From assembly GCA_023390635.1 (NCBI GenBank), contig JAEWCM010000075.1, positions 1 to 13,049 of the forward strand: a stretch of 13,049 bases of DNA. The letters are read 5' to 3'. The notes under the pieces were generated by a model, which saw nothing but the letters and a program-made list of their open reading frames with translations, did not search any database and was not told where the DNA came from. A program made the translations under genes and the position numbers. Shown piece by piece: positions 4,409 to 13,049 of this stretch (positions within the stretch are counted from its first letter, which is position 1; every line of letters begins with the position of its first letter). The stretch is from Bacillota bacterium (GTDB lineage Bacteria > Bacillota > Desulfitobacteriia > Desulfitobacteriales > Desulfitobacteriaceae).

Positions 4409-7039
4409 GTGACAAAGAAAAAGTTCCCTCAAGTGATATTGAGATTTGTGAGTATCATTCTGCTGATAGCTGCTTTCTTGGGATTATTGGGAGCCTTTGG
4501 CTTTTCCGGTCCGGGAAAAGCTGTCTTCGGAGGATTTCAACTTTTATTAGGAAGCTTTGCAGCACTGGGGCCTTTCGTTCTTTTTGTACTGAGTCTTTTA
4601 ACCTGGTTTATGGCCAAAGGCAGACCAGAAAGGGAAACAGATTGGGAGGAAGAAGAGGAGGAAATCGCCGAGAGAGTTTATCGGGATGAATTAAGGAAAC
4701 ATAGTGATAATATTAATAAGGGGAATCAGCGCAGCAGGACAAAGATTAACCGTGCCGAGTTTGACCATCTGGACGAGATTCTGTCCAATAAAGGGGTTCC
4801 TCTTCCTGCTACCAAATTGGTTTCGCTAAAGGGATTTGATCAATATTTTACCTCAGATGAATGGGCAGAAGTAAAAGAACCTGCTCAGCCCATGGATCTG
4901 ACTGAAATGGGGAAGAGTTTTCCTACATATTTTGGCGAAGGGGAAAAGCCTCTGGTACGCTTTACCCAAAAAATTGATTCACTGCAGGGAATGAAGGACT
5001 ATTTCTTAACTGTAGATACGGAAGTGAAGGACGAAATCGGAAATGAAGACCGTCCTATTCGTGAAAGCTTCAAGGAGGAAAAGCTTTTTGTTTCTCCTGA
5101 GGCTCCCAGATGGAATGGTCATGAGCTTTTTTCTGATCGGATATATTGGGAAGGAAGGCAAGCGGAGAAACCGTTTTCTCCTCCCCAATATGTAGAGCCG
5201 GTAGAGCCAGAGCTGTCGATAGAGGATACGATTCCACTCAGAGAAGTGGAGAGCCCCCTCCCGGAAGAAAGTGCCGGACCGGGAAAGTGGACAGCATGGA
5301 TAGAAGAAAGAGAAAAGATCCAAGCTGAAGCGGTTGAGGCCGGGAAGAAAAGGATCGATGATGAGACAAAGGCGGCACTGGAAACGGCTGCGGCTGCGGA
5401 AGTTCTTGCGGCAAACACGGCACCGGTAATTCCCGCTGCGGAGATTTCCCCATCTGATCTTCAAATCCCTTGTGTGAGTGAGCATAAGATAACTAATCCA
5501 TCTGCGGCCGATAGGGATGCTGATAGAAATAAAGAAATCAGAGAAAATTTGATGCCCATTTTGCCTATGCCAGAGGCATCAGGCAGCCATGGACATGAGA
5601 GAGTTAAGACAGGACCGGTACATTGGGATCTCCCTGAATTTGCCCTCCTTGAGCCTGTTCCTCCAGTTGCTCCCATGACAGAAAGCAATACGGCCCAACA
5701 GTTGGAAAATGTGCTGCAAGACTTTGGTGTGAAGGCGAAAGTGATCCGGGTAGCCCGGGGACCAGTCATTACCCGTTATGAACTGGCTCCGGCACCGGGG
5801 GTAAAAATCAGTAAGATTGTCAATTTATCCGATGATATTGCTCTGGCTTTGGCAGCCAGAGATGTAAGAATTGAGGCGCCGATTCCGGGGAAATCGGCGA
5901 TTGGTATTGAGGTGCCCAATAAACAGCCGCGAGCTGTGGTTTTCAGAGAAGTCTTGGAAACACAGGCTTTCCGTCAATCACCTTCCAAATTGCGCATTGC
6001 TTTAGGCAAGGATATTGCTGATCAGGCGATGATCGGTGATCTGGCAAAGATGCCTCATCTTCTTGTAGCGGGAGCCACCGGGTCAGGGAAGAGTGTTTGT
6101 ATTACGTCATTGATCAACTCGTTTCTTTTTAATGCCACGCCGGACGAAGTAAAGTTTTTAATGATTGACCCCAAGATGGTGGAACTCAATCTTTATAACG
6201 GCATCCCCCACCTATTGGCCCCGGTGGTAACCGACCCGAAAAAAGCGTCTGCCGCCTTGCGCTGGATCGTCAAGGAAATGGAAAACCGTTACGAGCTGTT
6301 TGCCGGAGCAGGGGTAAGGGATATTGAGCGGTATAATGCTTTAAAGGAAAAGACAGATCCTGAAGGCCGTCCGGCTCTGCCCCTGATTGTAGTGATTATC
6401 GATGAGCTTGCCGACCTGATGCTGGTAGCAGCAGGAGAAGTGGAAGAATCGGTGTGCCGCCTGGCCCAGATGGCCCGGGCTGCAGGCATCCACCTGGTGA
6501 TAGCGACTCAGCGTCCTTCAGTGGACGTGATCACCGGATTAATCAAGGCCAATATCCCCAGCCGGATTTCCTTTGCTGTGACTTCACAAATTGATTCCAG
6601 GACGATTTTAGACGCTACCGGAGCGGAAAAATTGCTGGGCCGGGGCGATATGCTCTATTCACCTCAAGGTTTGAATAAACCGGTGAGAGTTCAGGGCTGC
6701 CTGGTCACCGATGATGAAGTGAATCGGGTGATCCAGCACTGGAAAGGCCAGGGCAAACCTGAATATTTGGATCCGGAGCACTTATTTGCTGAGAGCAGTG
6801 CTAAAAATGAGGATAACAGCACGATGGATGATGAACTCTTTGTTGATGCAGGCCGGCTGCTCATTACCACAAAGATGGCTTCCACTTCCTTTTTGCAGCG
6901 CCGGATGAAACTGGGGTATTCGAGAGCTGCCCGCTTGATTGATATGCTGGAAGAGCAGGGGGTTGTCGGGCCCTACGAAGGAAGCAAACCCAGGCAAGTA
7001 TTGCTCACCATAGAGGAATTTGAGGAACGGTTCGGCTGA
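4409..7039 (+). CDS. ftsK: FtsK/SpoIIIE-family DNA translocase
   Basis: The 876-residue protein is a membrane-anchored, hexameric ATP-driven pump that moves double-stranded DNA through the division or sporulation septum. The N-terminus has only about two hydrophobic segments (~9-31 and ~41-68), where family members usually have about four. A long acidic, low-complexity linker follows (~70-405), with an EEEEEE run and an Ala-rich patch. The alpha domain starts near 408. The RecA-like motor has Walker A GATGSGKS at 555-562 and Walker B LIVVIIDE at 659-666. The gamma winged helix (~809-872, with LQRRMKLGYSRAARLID) reads polar DNA motifs. The start is GTG 4409, 7 bases after GGAGG; an in-frame TTG at 4361 is the -35 box and cannot be the start. 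The gene is monocistronic. The sequence cannot decide between a vegetative FtsK and a sporulation SpoIIIE role. Confidence 0.96.
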   Translation: MTKKKFPQVILRFVSIILLIAAFLGLLGAFGFSGPGKAVFGGFQLLLGSFAALGPFVLFVLSLLTWFMAKGRPERETDWEEEEEEIAERVYRDELRKHSDNINKGNQRSRTKINRAEFDHLDEILSNKGVPLPATKLVSLKGFDQYFTSDEWAEVKEPAQPMDLTEMGKSFPTYFGEGEKPLVRFTQKIDSLQGMKDYFLTVDTEVKDEIGNEDRPIRESFKEEKLFVSPEAPRWNGHELFSDRIYWEGRQAEKPFSPPQYVEPVEPELSIEDTIPLREVESPLPEESAGPGKWTAWIEEREKIQAEAVEAGKKRIDDETKAALETAAAAEVLAANTAPVIPAAEISPSDLQIPCVSEHKITNPSAADRDADRNKEIRENLMPILPMPEASGSHGHERVKTGPVHWDLPEFALLEPVPPVAPMTESNTAQQLENVLQDFGVKAKVIRVARGPVITRYELAPAPGVKISKIVNLSDDIALALAARDVRIEAPIPGKSAIGIEVPNKQPRAVVFREVLETQAFRQSPSKLRIALGKDIADQAMIGDLAKMPHLLVAGATGSGKSVCITSLINSFLFNATPDEVKFLMIDPKMVELNLYNGIPHLLAPVVTDPKKASAALRWIVKEMENRYELFAGAGVRDIERYNALKEKTDPEGRPALPLIVVIIDELADLMLVAAGEVEESVCRLAQMARAAGIHLVIATQRPSVDVITGLIKANIPSRISFAVTSQIDSRTILDATGAEKLLGRGDMLYSPQGLNKPVRVQGCLVTDDEVNRVIQHWKGQGKPEYLDPEHLFAESSAKNEDNSTMDDELFVDAGRLLITTKMASTSFLQRRMKLGYSRAARLIDMLEEQGVVGPYEGSKPRQVLLTIEEFEERFG

Positions 7040-7058
7040 TTCTTTTCTGCATAGTTAT

Positions 7059-7101
7059 AAACAGTCTTCTATTTGTTTCGGCAAGTAGAAGACTGTTTTT
7101 G
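7059..7101 (+). terminator. Intrinsic terminator after ftsK
   Basis: A perfect 13-bp stem (7059-7071 with 7086-7098) encloses a 14-base loop and ends in a T-run at 7096-7100. The 130 bases between it and the next gene hold no coding sequence. TTGCCT (7136-7141) and TATTTT (7158-7163), 16 bases apart, are a weak promoter candidate for the downstream gene. Confidence 0.9.
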
Positions 7102-7231
7102 CGTTGGCGTCTGATCTTTCCATCTGCTTTCCGTCTTGCCTTTCTGCGTTACAACGGTATTTTTCCGCAGTTTTTGGGGGATACTGCTAAAAATGCTGTA
7201 ACAAGATTATAGAGAAACGCGGAGAGGATGC

Positions 7232-10200
7232 ATGAAACGATTTAAAGGATTCACTGACAGACCTTTACGGGATGTAGTTTTAAATCTTGATGAACTGCGG
7301 GAACATGCCGAGAACATTGCCCAGAACCATTTGGAATCAGGCATAGGGAAAACTGAATCACTCAGACCGGGTGTTGAGGAAAATATGCGTTGTCTGCGTG
7401 AAGCCTATGCCGAGATCAGCGATTATACTTATAAGACCAAGGACCTTATTCCTGCTGCCGAATGGTTTTTGGACAATTATTACCGTTTGAAGGATCTGGA
7501 TAAAGACATAAAAAAGAATATGCCTGCCAGTTACGAACGCCGCCTCTTTCCCTTAGAGAGAGGAGAATATAAAGGATTCCCGCGGATTTTAGCCCTCATG
7601 ACGGAACTAATTGAACATACGGACAGTCAATTGCAGGAAAAAAGCCTTAAAGAGTTTATCAATGCTTATCAAAAGGTGATTCCCTTATCAAGTGCCGAGA
7701 TATGGGCGATCCCCATTATTCTGCGCGTGATCCTGCTGGAAAATATCAGGTGGCTGGCGGCAGAAGTGATCATCACATTGCGGGAGCGGGAAAAGGCGGA
7801 GAAGTTCTTTGCCAATCTGTCCCTGGGGCTGGAAAGCAGCACCTTTCCTGAAACCATTGAGGACCTGACAGAGGAAGGGCATTTTTCCCCCACCTTTGTG
7901 GAACGCTTGTCCCGCCGTCTGCGTGAATTGGGCACGGAGGGGAAGTTTGCTTCAGAGTGGCTTGACAAGGCTGTACTCAGGCAGAACAGCACGGTTGAGG
8001 ACCTGATCGGTCTGGAGCATCAAAAGCAGGCAGCCTGTCAGGTTTCGATGGGTCATGCGATTACCAGTCTGCAATTTTTGAATGCCCAGGAATGGCCGAT
8101 CTTTTTTGAGGAGATCAGTTGTGTAGAACAGCTTCTGAAAACCGATCCGGGGAATATTTATGCCCGGATGGATTTTGATTCCCGGGATGCTTATCGTCAC
8201 CAAATTGAGAAGCTGAGCCGCAAACATAAGATTCCCGAATTGCTGGTGGCTCAAAATATTATCAAACAGGCCCAATCCAGATCTGATCCGGAGCAACCTG
8301 CACAAGCCCATATCGGTTATGACCTGTTTAAGCGGAAAGATTCGGGTTTGTCCCAAGGCCTTTATGTCGGCAGCTTTTTTACCTTATGGGTGACCTTAGT
8401 GATCCTGGTGACATATTTTTCTGCGCCCCAAAGCTGGGGCGGCTGGCTGGCAATTGCCTTACTCAGCGCGATTCCCCTCAGCACAATTGTCATGTCCGGA
8501 ATCAATGCTGCGGTTACCCGCTTTTTACCTCCGGTATTTTTCCCTAAATTAGATTTTGGAAAAGGTATTCCGGAGGAGTACCGCACGATGATTGTAATTC
8601 CAACGTTGCTCCCTGATCCTGAGCGGGTCAAGGAACTGTTCCGGCAGTTGGAAGTATATTATTTGGCCAATCAGGACGATGGTCTCCATTTTGCTTTGCT
8701 GGGGGATTTTACAGATGCCGAGTCTGAAGAAGCGGAAGGGGATCAGTCGGTCATTGCCGAGGCTTTAAGTCAGGTTAAAAGTCTGCAGGAAAAGTACGGC
8801 AAGGATAAGTTCTACTTTTTTCACCGCCGCAGGCAGTGGAACGATGGGGAAAGAACCTGGATGGGGTGGGAGAGAAAACGAGGAAAGCTCCTGGAGTTCA
8901 ACCGCTTATTGCTCGGTGATCAGGAAACGACCTACGATATCCAGGAAGGCGATCTTTCTCTTCTGACCCGGATTCACTATGTGATTACCCTGGATGCCGA
9001 TACTCAGCTGCCGAGAGACGGAGCCCATAAACTGATCGGGGCGATGGCCCATCCTTTGCAGGCACCGGGCCTCAGTCAGGACGGCAAAAGGGTGGAGCAT
9101 GGTTATGGGATTATTCAGCCCCGGATCGGCATTTCCGTATTGGCGGCCGAGGCCAGCCCTTTTGCCCGGCTGTTTTCCGGCAGCACGGGAATTGATCCTT
9201 ATACCAAGGCTATCTCCGATGTGTACCAGGATTTGTTCGGAGAGGGCATCTTTACCGGGAAAGGCATATATGATGTGAAGGTTTTTCACCAATTAACCGG
9301 CAGTGCCTTTCCGGAAAACATTGTGCTCAGCCACGATCTGCTGGAGGGCTTATATGCCCGGACAGGGCTGGCTTCCGATATTGAATTGCTCGACGGCTAT
9401 CCGGGCAAATATTTCAGCTATATCAGCCGCCTGCATCGTTGGGTGAGAGGGGATTGGCAGCTGATCCGCTGGTTGAAATCAGCGCTGCCCTGGCAGGGAA
9501 AATGGAAGATCGGCGATAATTTGAGGCGCAGTTTGGAAAGCCCGGCCCAGTACCTTTTACTTTGCCTGGGTGTGGCTTTCTGGCCGGGAAAGAGCTGGCT
9601 GTGGCTGGGGCTTGTTTTATTCAGTTTCCTGTGGCCTGTTCTGATCGGTCTTTTGCCGGACTGCTGGCGCCACAGTGAAAGAGACAAGTGGAAATGTGCT
9701 TTTAACGACGGATTGATGCAGAGTGCCTGGCAATTTGCCATGCTTCCTTACCAGGCCTGGATGATGGTGGATGCGATTGTCCGCAGTCTTTACCGGCAGT
9801 TTATCAGCCATAAAAACCTTTTAGAATGGCAGACAGCTGATCATGTGGAAAGAAATCTGATCTTAAGTCAGGCCAATGCTTACTACCGGATGCTGCCGGG
9901 GTGGGGCAGTGCCTTGATCGTCACTGCTCTTTTATGGGGTATGAACAACAAGGGCGCCTGGATCTTCAGTCTGGCGGCCCTGGTTTGGCTGCTGGGCCCT
10001 TTATGGGCTTACCGGGCCAGTTTACCGGTATCCGAACAGGAGGAAGCACTTAATTCGGAGCAGACAGGGGAACTGCGCTTGATGGCCCGGCGGATATGGG
10101 GTTACTTTGAGCAATTTGTCAATGAAGATGAGCATTTCCTTCCCCCTGATAATGTGCAGATTGATCCGCCGAACGGGGTGGCTCACCGTACTTCTCCCAC

Positions 10201-13049
10201 CAACATAGGGCTGTCCTTGCTGGCCGGTGTTTCCGCCTGGGATTTTGGTTATTTAACGGCCAGCGCCGTATTGGAGCGTACGGTAAAGACTTTGGATACG
10301 CTGGATGAGCTGGAGCAATGGAATGGGCACTTATACAACTGGTATGATACGAGAAGTCTGCAGCCTTTGCAGCCTTTGTATGTTTCTGCTGTCGACAGCG
10401 GCAATCTGGTGGTATACCTTTTGACCCTCCAATCCGGGATCAGGGACATGATGACTCATCCAAGGGTGGAGCTAAAGCATATTCAGGGCTTGCAGGATAC
10501 TTATGCCCTTTTTGCCCGCTATATGGACAAAGAAAAAGCGGGAGAGGAGGACATTAAACGTTTACCGGAAAATTTGGATCAGTGGTTAAACAAAGAGGAG
10601 CTTGATCTGATAAAACTGGCAGAATTTTTGCAAGTGAATGAAGATCATTTGGCTGAGTATTTGCACCGCCACCCTAAGCTCCATACGGAAGGGAAATACT
10701 GGGGAGCCCGTTTGCAGGAGATGATAGCAGCTCTGAGAGCGGAAATTAGCGGGTTAAATAATCAGGAGAAATTGCGGGCGCAGGAGGATCTGGCGGAAAG
10801 GCTTCAGGAACGGCTGCAGGGTTATATCGACCGCACAAACTTTACGCCCTTGTACGATGAGCAAAGGGGGCTGTTTTCCATTGGCTACCGGGTAGGAGAA
10901 GGCAAATTGGACTCTTCCTACTATGATTTGCTGGCTTCGGAGGCCAGGCAGGCCAGCTTTATTGCCATTGCCAAAGGAGAGCTTCCGCAAAGCCATTGGT
11001 TCCGCCTGGGCCGTTCTCTGACCAAGGTGGAGGGGAAGCGTAGCCTGGTTTCCTGGAGCGGTACGATGTTTGAGTTTTTAATGCCCCTGCTGATCATGCG
11101 CAATTATCCCCGCACGCTCCTGGATGAGACCTATCGCTCGGTGGTGGAAATTCAGCGCCTCTACGGGCGCAAACTCAATATTCCCTGGGGAATTTCCGAG
11201 TCCGGGTTTCATGCCTTTGATGCCCAGTTCAACTACCAGTATAAGGCTTTCGGTGTGCCTGGACTGGGATTGAAAAGAGGGTTGATCCAGGATCAGGTGA
11301 TTGCCCCCTATGCGACCTTTCTGGCTTTAATGGTCGCGCCCCGCACTGCTTATGAAAACCTGGAGCAAATGAACCGGTTCCTGGGACGCTTTGGCCTTTA
11401 TGAAGCCGTGGATTATACTCCTGAGCGGGTACGCAACGGAGAGAGATATCAGGTGGTACAGAGTTTCATGGCCCATCATCAGGGGATGAGCCTGCTGGCC
11501 CTTACCAATGTTTTGCATGATAACTGCTTCCAGGAGCGGTTTCACGCCCATGCCGCAGTTCAGGGAGCAGAGCTCTTGCTGCAGGAGCGTTTACCGGGCA
11601 TGGAAAAGATTGTACCTCCTCCCAGTGAAATTCCCGGCAGAAAGGAACATTATCAGCCGGTGATGGCGGAAGGCAAATCCTTCCTCTCCCTGGATACACC
11701 CCATACATTAGTTCCCTCCGTTCATCTGATCGGTAACGGCAAATACAGTGTAATGCTGACCAATTCAGGCTCAGGGTACAGCCGCTTTGAAAATATTGCC
11801 GTGACACGCTGGCGGGAAGATGAGACCCGGGACCGGTGGGGAAGCTATTTCTATATTCAGAACCTTAATTCCGGTGATGTGTGGTCGGCGGCTTATCACC
11901 CCTGCCGTTCCAAGGGCGAGAATTATCAGGTGACTTACGCTCCGGACCGAGTGGAATACTGCCGCAGGGACGGGAATCTTGTCACCCGCACGGAGGTGGC
12001 CGTGTCTCCGGAGGATCAGGTGGAAATCCGGCGCATCTCTCTAACCAATCACAGCCAGTCTGTCCGTGAAGTGGAAATCACCAGCTATTTGGAGGTGGTG
12101 CTGTGCGGACAGAATGAGGATCTGGCTCATCCGGCCTTTGCCAAATTATTCGTCCAGACCGAGTTTACCCATCATGCTTTGCTGGCTTCCCGGAGAGCCA
12201 GACAGGAAAACCAGCCTGCATGGCATATGATGCATACCCTGGCTTCAGAAGGTGAAGCATCAGGGGGGATTCAATATGAAACCGACCGGATGCGGTTTAT
12301 CGGCCGGGGCCGGGATCTGGAACATCCACAGGCTTTGGAGCCGAACCAGCCTTTGTCCAATACGACGGGAGAGGTGCTTGATCCGATCATGAGTCTGCGC
12401 CAGAGGGTAAAAATCCGCCCCGGGCAGACATTGCGCATGGCATTCTCCACCGGCATCGCCGAGAGCAGGGAAGAGGCCATGGCACTGGCCGAAAAGTACC
12501 GTGAACCGTCTGCGGTGCAAAGAGCATTTGAACTGGCCTGGACCCACAGTCAGATGGAACTGAGGCATTTGAACCTCTCGGCAGGGGAAGCGAATGAGGC
12601 TTTGGCCTTGGGAAGCGGTTTGGTCTACCGGCACCCAGAAAGGGGAAGCTTGGAAGGTATTTTGCGCAGTAACCATATGGGCCAGCCTGATCTCTGGCCC
12701 CATGGCATATCAGGTGACTGGCCGGTTGTTTTGGTCAAAGTGAACAATAGCGAACACCTTTCTTTAGTGAACCAACTGATCATTATGCATGAGTATTGGC
12801 GCCGGAAAGGCCTGTTTGTGGACTTGGTGATTTTAAATGAAGACCGGAGCGGTTATCTGCAAGCCCTGCAGGACAGCTTGCAGGACTTGGTGGCCATCGC
12901 TCAGGGCAGAAGCATGGGAGGAAGACCGGGAGGGATCTTCCTTCTCCAGACCATCCATCTGAAAGGGGAGAGCATTAACCTCCTCCATACGGTGGCCAGA
13001 ATGATTTTTGACGGCAGGGAAGGTTCATGGACCACTCAGCGGAAGAAGA
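7232..13049 (+). CDS. ndvB: Cyclic beta-1,2-glucan synthase (NdvB/ChvB type), 5' part
   Basis: The frame stays open for 1,939 codons and runs off the right edge; full-length relatives are about 2,800 residues, so roughly two thirds is present. These membrane enzymes use UDP-glucose to build a linear beta-1,2-glucan, then cyclise it. Order: N-terminal region (1-375); membrane segments at ~379-398 and ~403-425; a GT84 glycosyltransferase with DAD at D588-D590, HD at H701-D702 and an RxxRW motif (R733, R736-W737); further membrane segments at ~773-808 and ~894-930; a glycoamylase-like domain of the GH189 cyclisation type (~960-1430) with WGISESGF (Glu at 1323) and AHHQGMSL at 1414-1421; then a GH94-like phosphorylase region, beta-sandwich from ~1494 and helical barrel from ~1763, containing GQPDLWPHGISGDWP. 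The ATG follows GGAGAGG (7221-7227). Checked motifs across the length stay in one frame, so no frameshift is evident. Confidence 0.93.
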   Translation, partial: MKRFKGFTDRPLRDVVLNLDELREHAENIAQNHLESGIGKTESLRPGVEENMRCLREAYAEISDYTYKTKDLIPAAEWFLDNYYRLKDLDKDIKKNMPASYERRLFPLERGEYKGFPRILALMTELIEHTDSQLQEKSLKEFINAYQKVIPLSSAEIWAIPIILRVILLENIRWLAAEVIITLREREKAEKFFANLSLGLESSTFPETIEDLTEEGHFSPTFVERLSRRLRELGTEGKFASEWLDKAVLRQNSTVEDLIGLEHQKQAACQVSMGHAITSLQFLNAQEWPIFFEEISCVEQLLKTDPGNIYARMDFDSRDAYRHQIEKLSRKHKIPELLVAQNIIKQAQSRSDPEQPAQAHIGYDLFKRKDSGLSQGLYVGSFFTLWVTLVILVTYFSAPQSWGGWLAIALLSAIPLSTIVMSGINAAVTRFLPPVFFPKLDFGKGIPEEYRTMIVIPTLLPDPERVKELFRQLEVYYLANQDDGLHFALLGDFTDAESEEAEGDQSVIAEALSQVKSLQEKYGKDKFYFFHRRRQWNDGERTWMGWERKRGKLLEFNRLLLGDQETTYDIQEGDLSLLTRIHYVITLDADTQLPRDGAHKLIGAMAHPLQAPGLSQDGKRVEHGYGIIQPRIGISVLAAEASPFARLFSGSTGIDPYTKAISDVYQDLFGEGIFTGKGIYDVKVFHQLTGSAFPENIVLSHDLLEGLYARTGLASDIELLDGYPGKYFSYISRLHRWVRGDWQLIRWLKSALPWQGKWKIGDNLRRSLESPAQYLLLCLGVAFWPGKSWLWLGLVLFSFLWPVLIGLLPDCWRHSERDKWKCAFNDGLMQSAWQFAMLPYQAWMMVDAIVRSLYRQFISHKNLLEWQTADHVERNLILSQANAYYRMLPGWGSALIVTALLWGMNNKGAWIFSLAALVWLLGPLWAYRASLPVSEQEEALNSEQTGELRLMARRIWGYFEQFVNEDEHFLPPDNVQIDPPNGVAHRTSPTNIGLSLLAGVSAWDFGYLTASAVLERTVKTLDTLDELEQWNGHLYNWYDTRSLQPLQPLYVSAVDSGNLVVYLLTLQSGIRDMMTHPRVELKHIQGLQDTYALFARYMDKEKAGEEDIKRLPENLDQWLNKEELDLIKLAEFLQVNEDHLAEYLHRHPKLHTEGKYWGARLQEMIAALRAEISGLNNQEKLRAQEDLAERLQERLQGYIDRTNFTPLYDEQRGLFSIGYRVGEGKLDSSYYDLLASEARQASFIAIAKGELPQSHWFRLGRSLTKVEGKRSLVSWSGTMFEFLMPLLIMRNYPRTLLDETYRSVVEIQRLYGRKLNIPWGISESGFHAFDAQFNYQYKAFGVPGLGLKRGLIQDQVIAPYATFLALMVAPRTAYENLEQMNRFLGRFGLYEAVDYTPERVRNGERYQVVQSFMAHHQGMSLLALTNVLHDNCFQERFHAHAAVQGAELLLQERLPGMEKIVPPPSEIPGRKEHYQPVMAEGKSFLSLDTPHTLVPSVHLIGNGKYSVMLTNSGSGYSRFENIAVTRWREDETRDRWGSYFYIQNLNSGDVWSAAYHPCRSKGENYQVTYAPDRVEYCRRDGNLVTRTEVAVSPEDQVEIRRISLTNHSQSVREVEITSYLEVVLCGQNEDLAHPAFAKLFVQTEFTHHALLASRRARQENQPAWHMMHTLASEGEASGGIQYETDRMRFIGRGRDLEHPQALEPNQPLSNTTGEVLDPIMSLRQRVKIRPGQTLRMAFSTGIAESREEAMALAEKYREPSAVQRAFELAWTHSQMELRHLNLSAGEANEALALGSGLVYRHPERGSLEGILRSNHMGQPDLWPHGISGDWPVVLVKVNNSEHLSLVNQLIIMHEYWRRKGLFVDLVILNEDRSGYLQALQDSLQDLVAIAQGRSMGGRPGGIFLLQTIHLKGESINLLHTVARMIFDGREGSWTTQRKK

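Noticed and set aside
4294..4689. 131-residue plus-strand frame over the ftsK start
   Set aside because: It runs through a terminator and promoter and overlaps the well-supported FtsK N-terminus in another frame. The product resembles no family.
5006..5485. 159-residue minus-strand frame inside ftsK
   Set aside because: It is antisense to the FtsK linker, with Arg/Cys/Leu-rich shadow composition and no ribosome binding site recognised.
7669..9811. Several minus-strand frames of 60-134 residues within the glucan synthase gene
   Set aside because: All are antisense shadows of one continuous plus-strand frame carrying conserved GT84 motifs.
11881..12069. 62-residue plus-strand frame in the glucan synthase gene
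   Set aside because: It is an out-of-frame shadow in GC-richer DNA; the synthase frame is unbroken here and matches the GH94 N-terminal region.
7232..13049. Possible frameshift or pseudogene in the truncated glucan synthase
   Set aside because: Conserved motifs checked at positions from 8357 to 13019 all fall in the same frame as ATG 7232. The missing C-terminus is due to the window edge.
1..13049. CRISPR array, insertion sequence, toxin-antitoxin or defence cassette
   Set aside because: No regularly spaced repeats, transposase motifs, terminal inverted repeats with target duplications, or recognisable defence proteins were seen on either strand.

Overview
The window looks like chromosome of an endospore-forming, Clostridia-class member of the Bacillota, possibly the Desulfitobacterium/Desulfosporosinus group. 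The pointers are strong AGGAGG-type ribosome binding sites, GTG starts, Bacillota-type sigma-A promoters, compact hairpin-plus-T-run terminators, a YndM (DUF2512) membrane protein, a Mn-catalase of Gram-positive type, and an FtsK/SpoIIIE translocase. The genus is an inference and cannot be fixed from this window. The first ~2.2 kb is visibly AT-rich and holds small, loosely packed genes. From about 2.3 kb onward the GC content rises and genes are long and closely spaced.

Layout, left to right. (1) 1-83, minus: first 27 codons of a manganese catalase running off the left edge. (2) 381-524, plus: a 47-residue protein that is a single LysM domain, followed by a bidirectional terminator at 531-568. 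(3) 613-1167, minus: a glutamine-rich protein (about 29% Gln) of unknown function. (4) A 340-bp divergent gap with an orphan terminator-like hairpin at 1275-1345. (5) 1510-1866, plus: YndM/DUF2512 membrane protein. (6) 1972-2045, minus: tRNA-Trp(CCA) with a perfect consensus promoter (2087-2115) and its own terminator. (7) 2258-3145, plus: a protein made of four tandem BON domains. (8) 3300-4256, plus: YdjM/DUF457-type membrane metal-dependent hydrolase. (9) 4409-7039, plus: FtsK/SpoIIIE DNA translocase, with its own promoter and terminator. (10) 7232 to the right edge, plus: the first 1,939 residues of a cyclic beta-1,2-glucan synthase (NdvB/ChvB type).

Each gene appears to be its own transcription unit, since promoters or terminators separate nearly every neighbour. 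There is no single operon-encoded pathway here. The shared theme is cell envelope and stress: peroxide removal (Mn-catalase), glycan binding (LysM), membrane proteins (DUF2512, DUF457), membrane-anchored chromosome pumping (FtsK/SpoIIIE), and synthesis of a cyclic glucan usually linked to osmotic or envelope physiology. No mobile element, rRNA, CRISPR array or defence cassette was seen. The least explained items are the orphan hairpin, the Gln-rich protein, the single-LysM protein, the four-BON protein without an export signal, and the cyclic glucan synthase in a probable Gram-positive.
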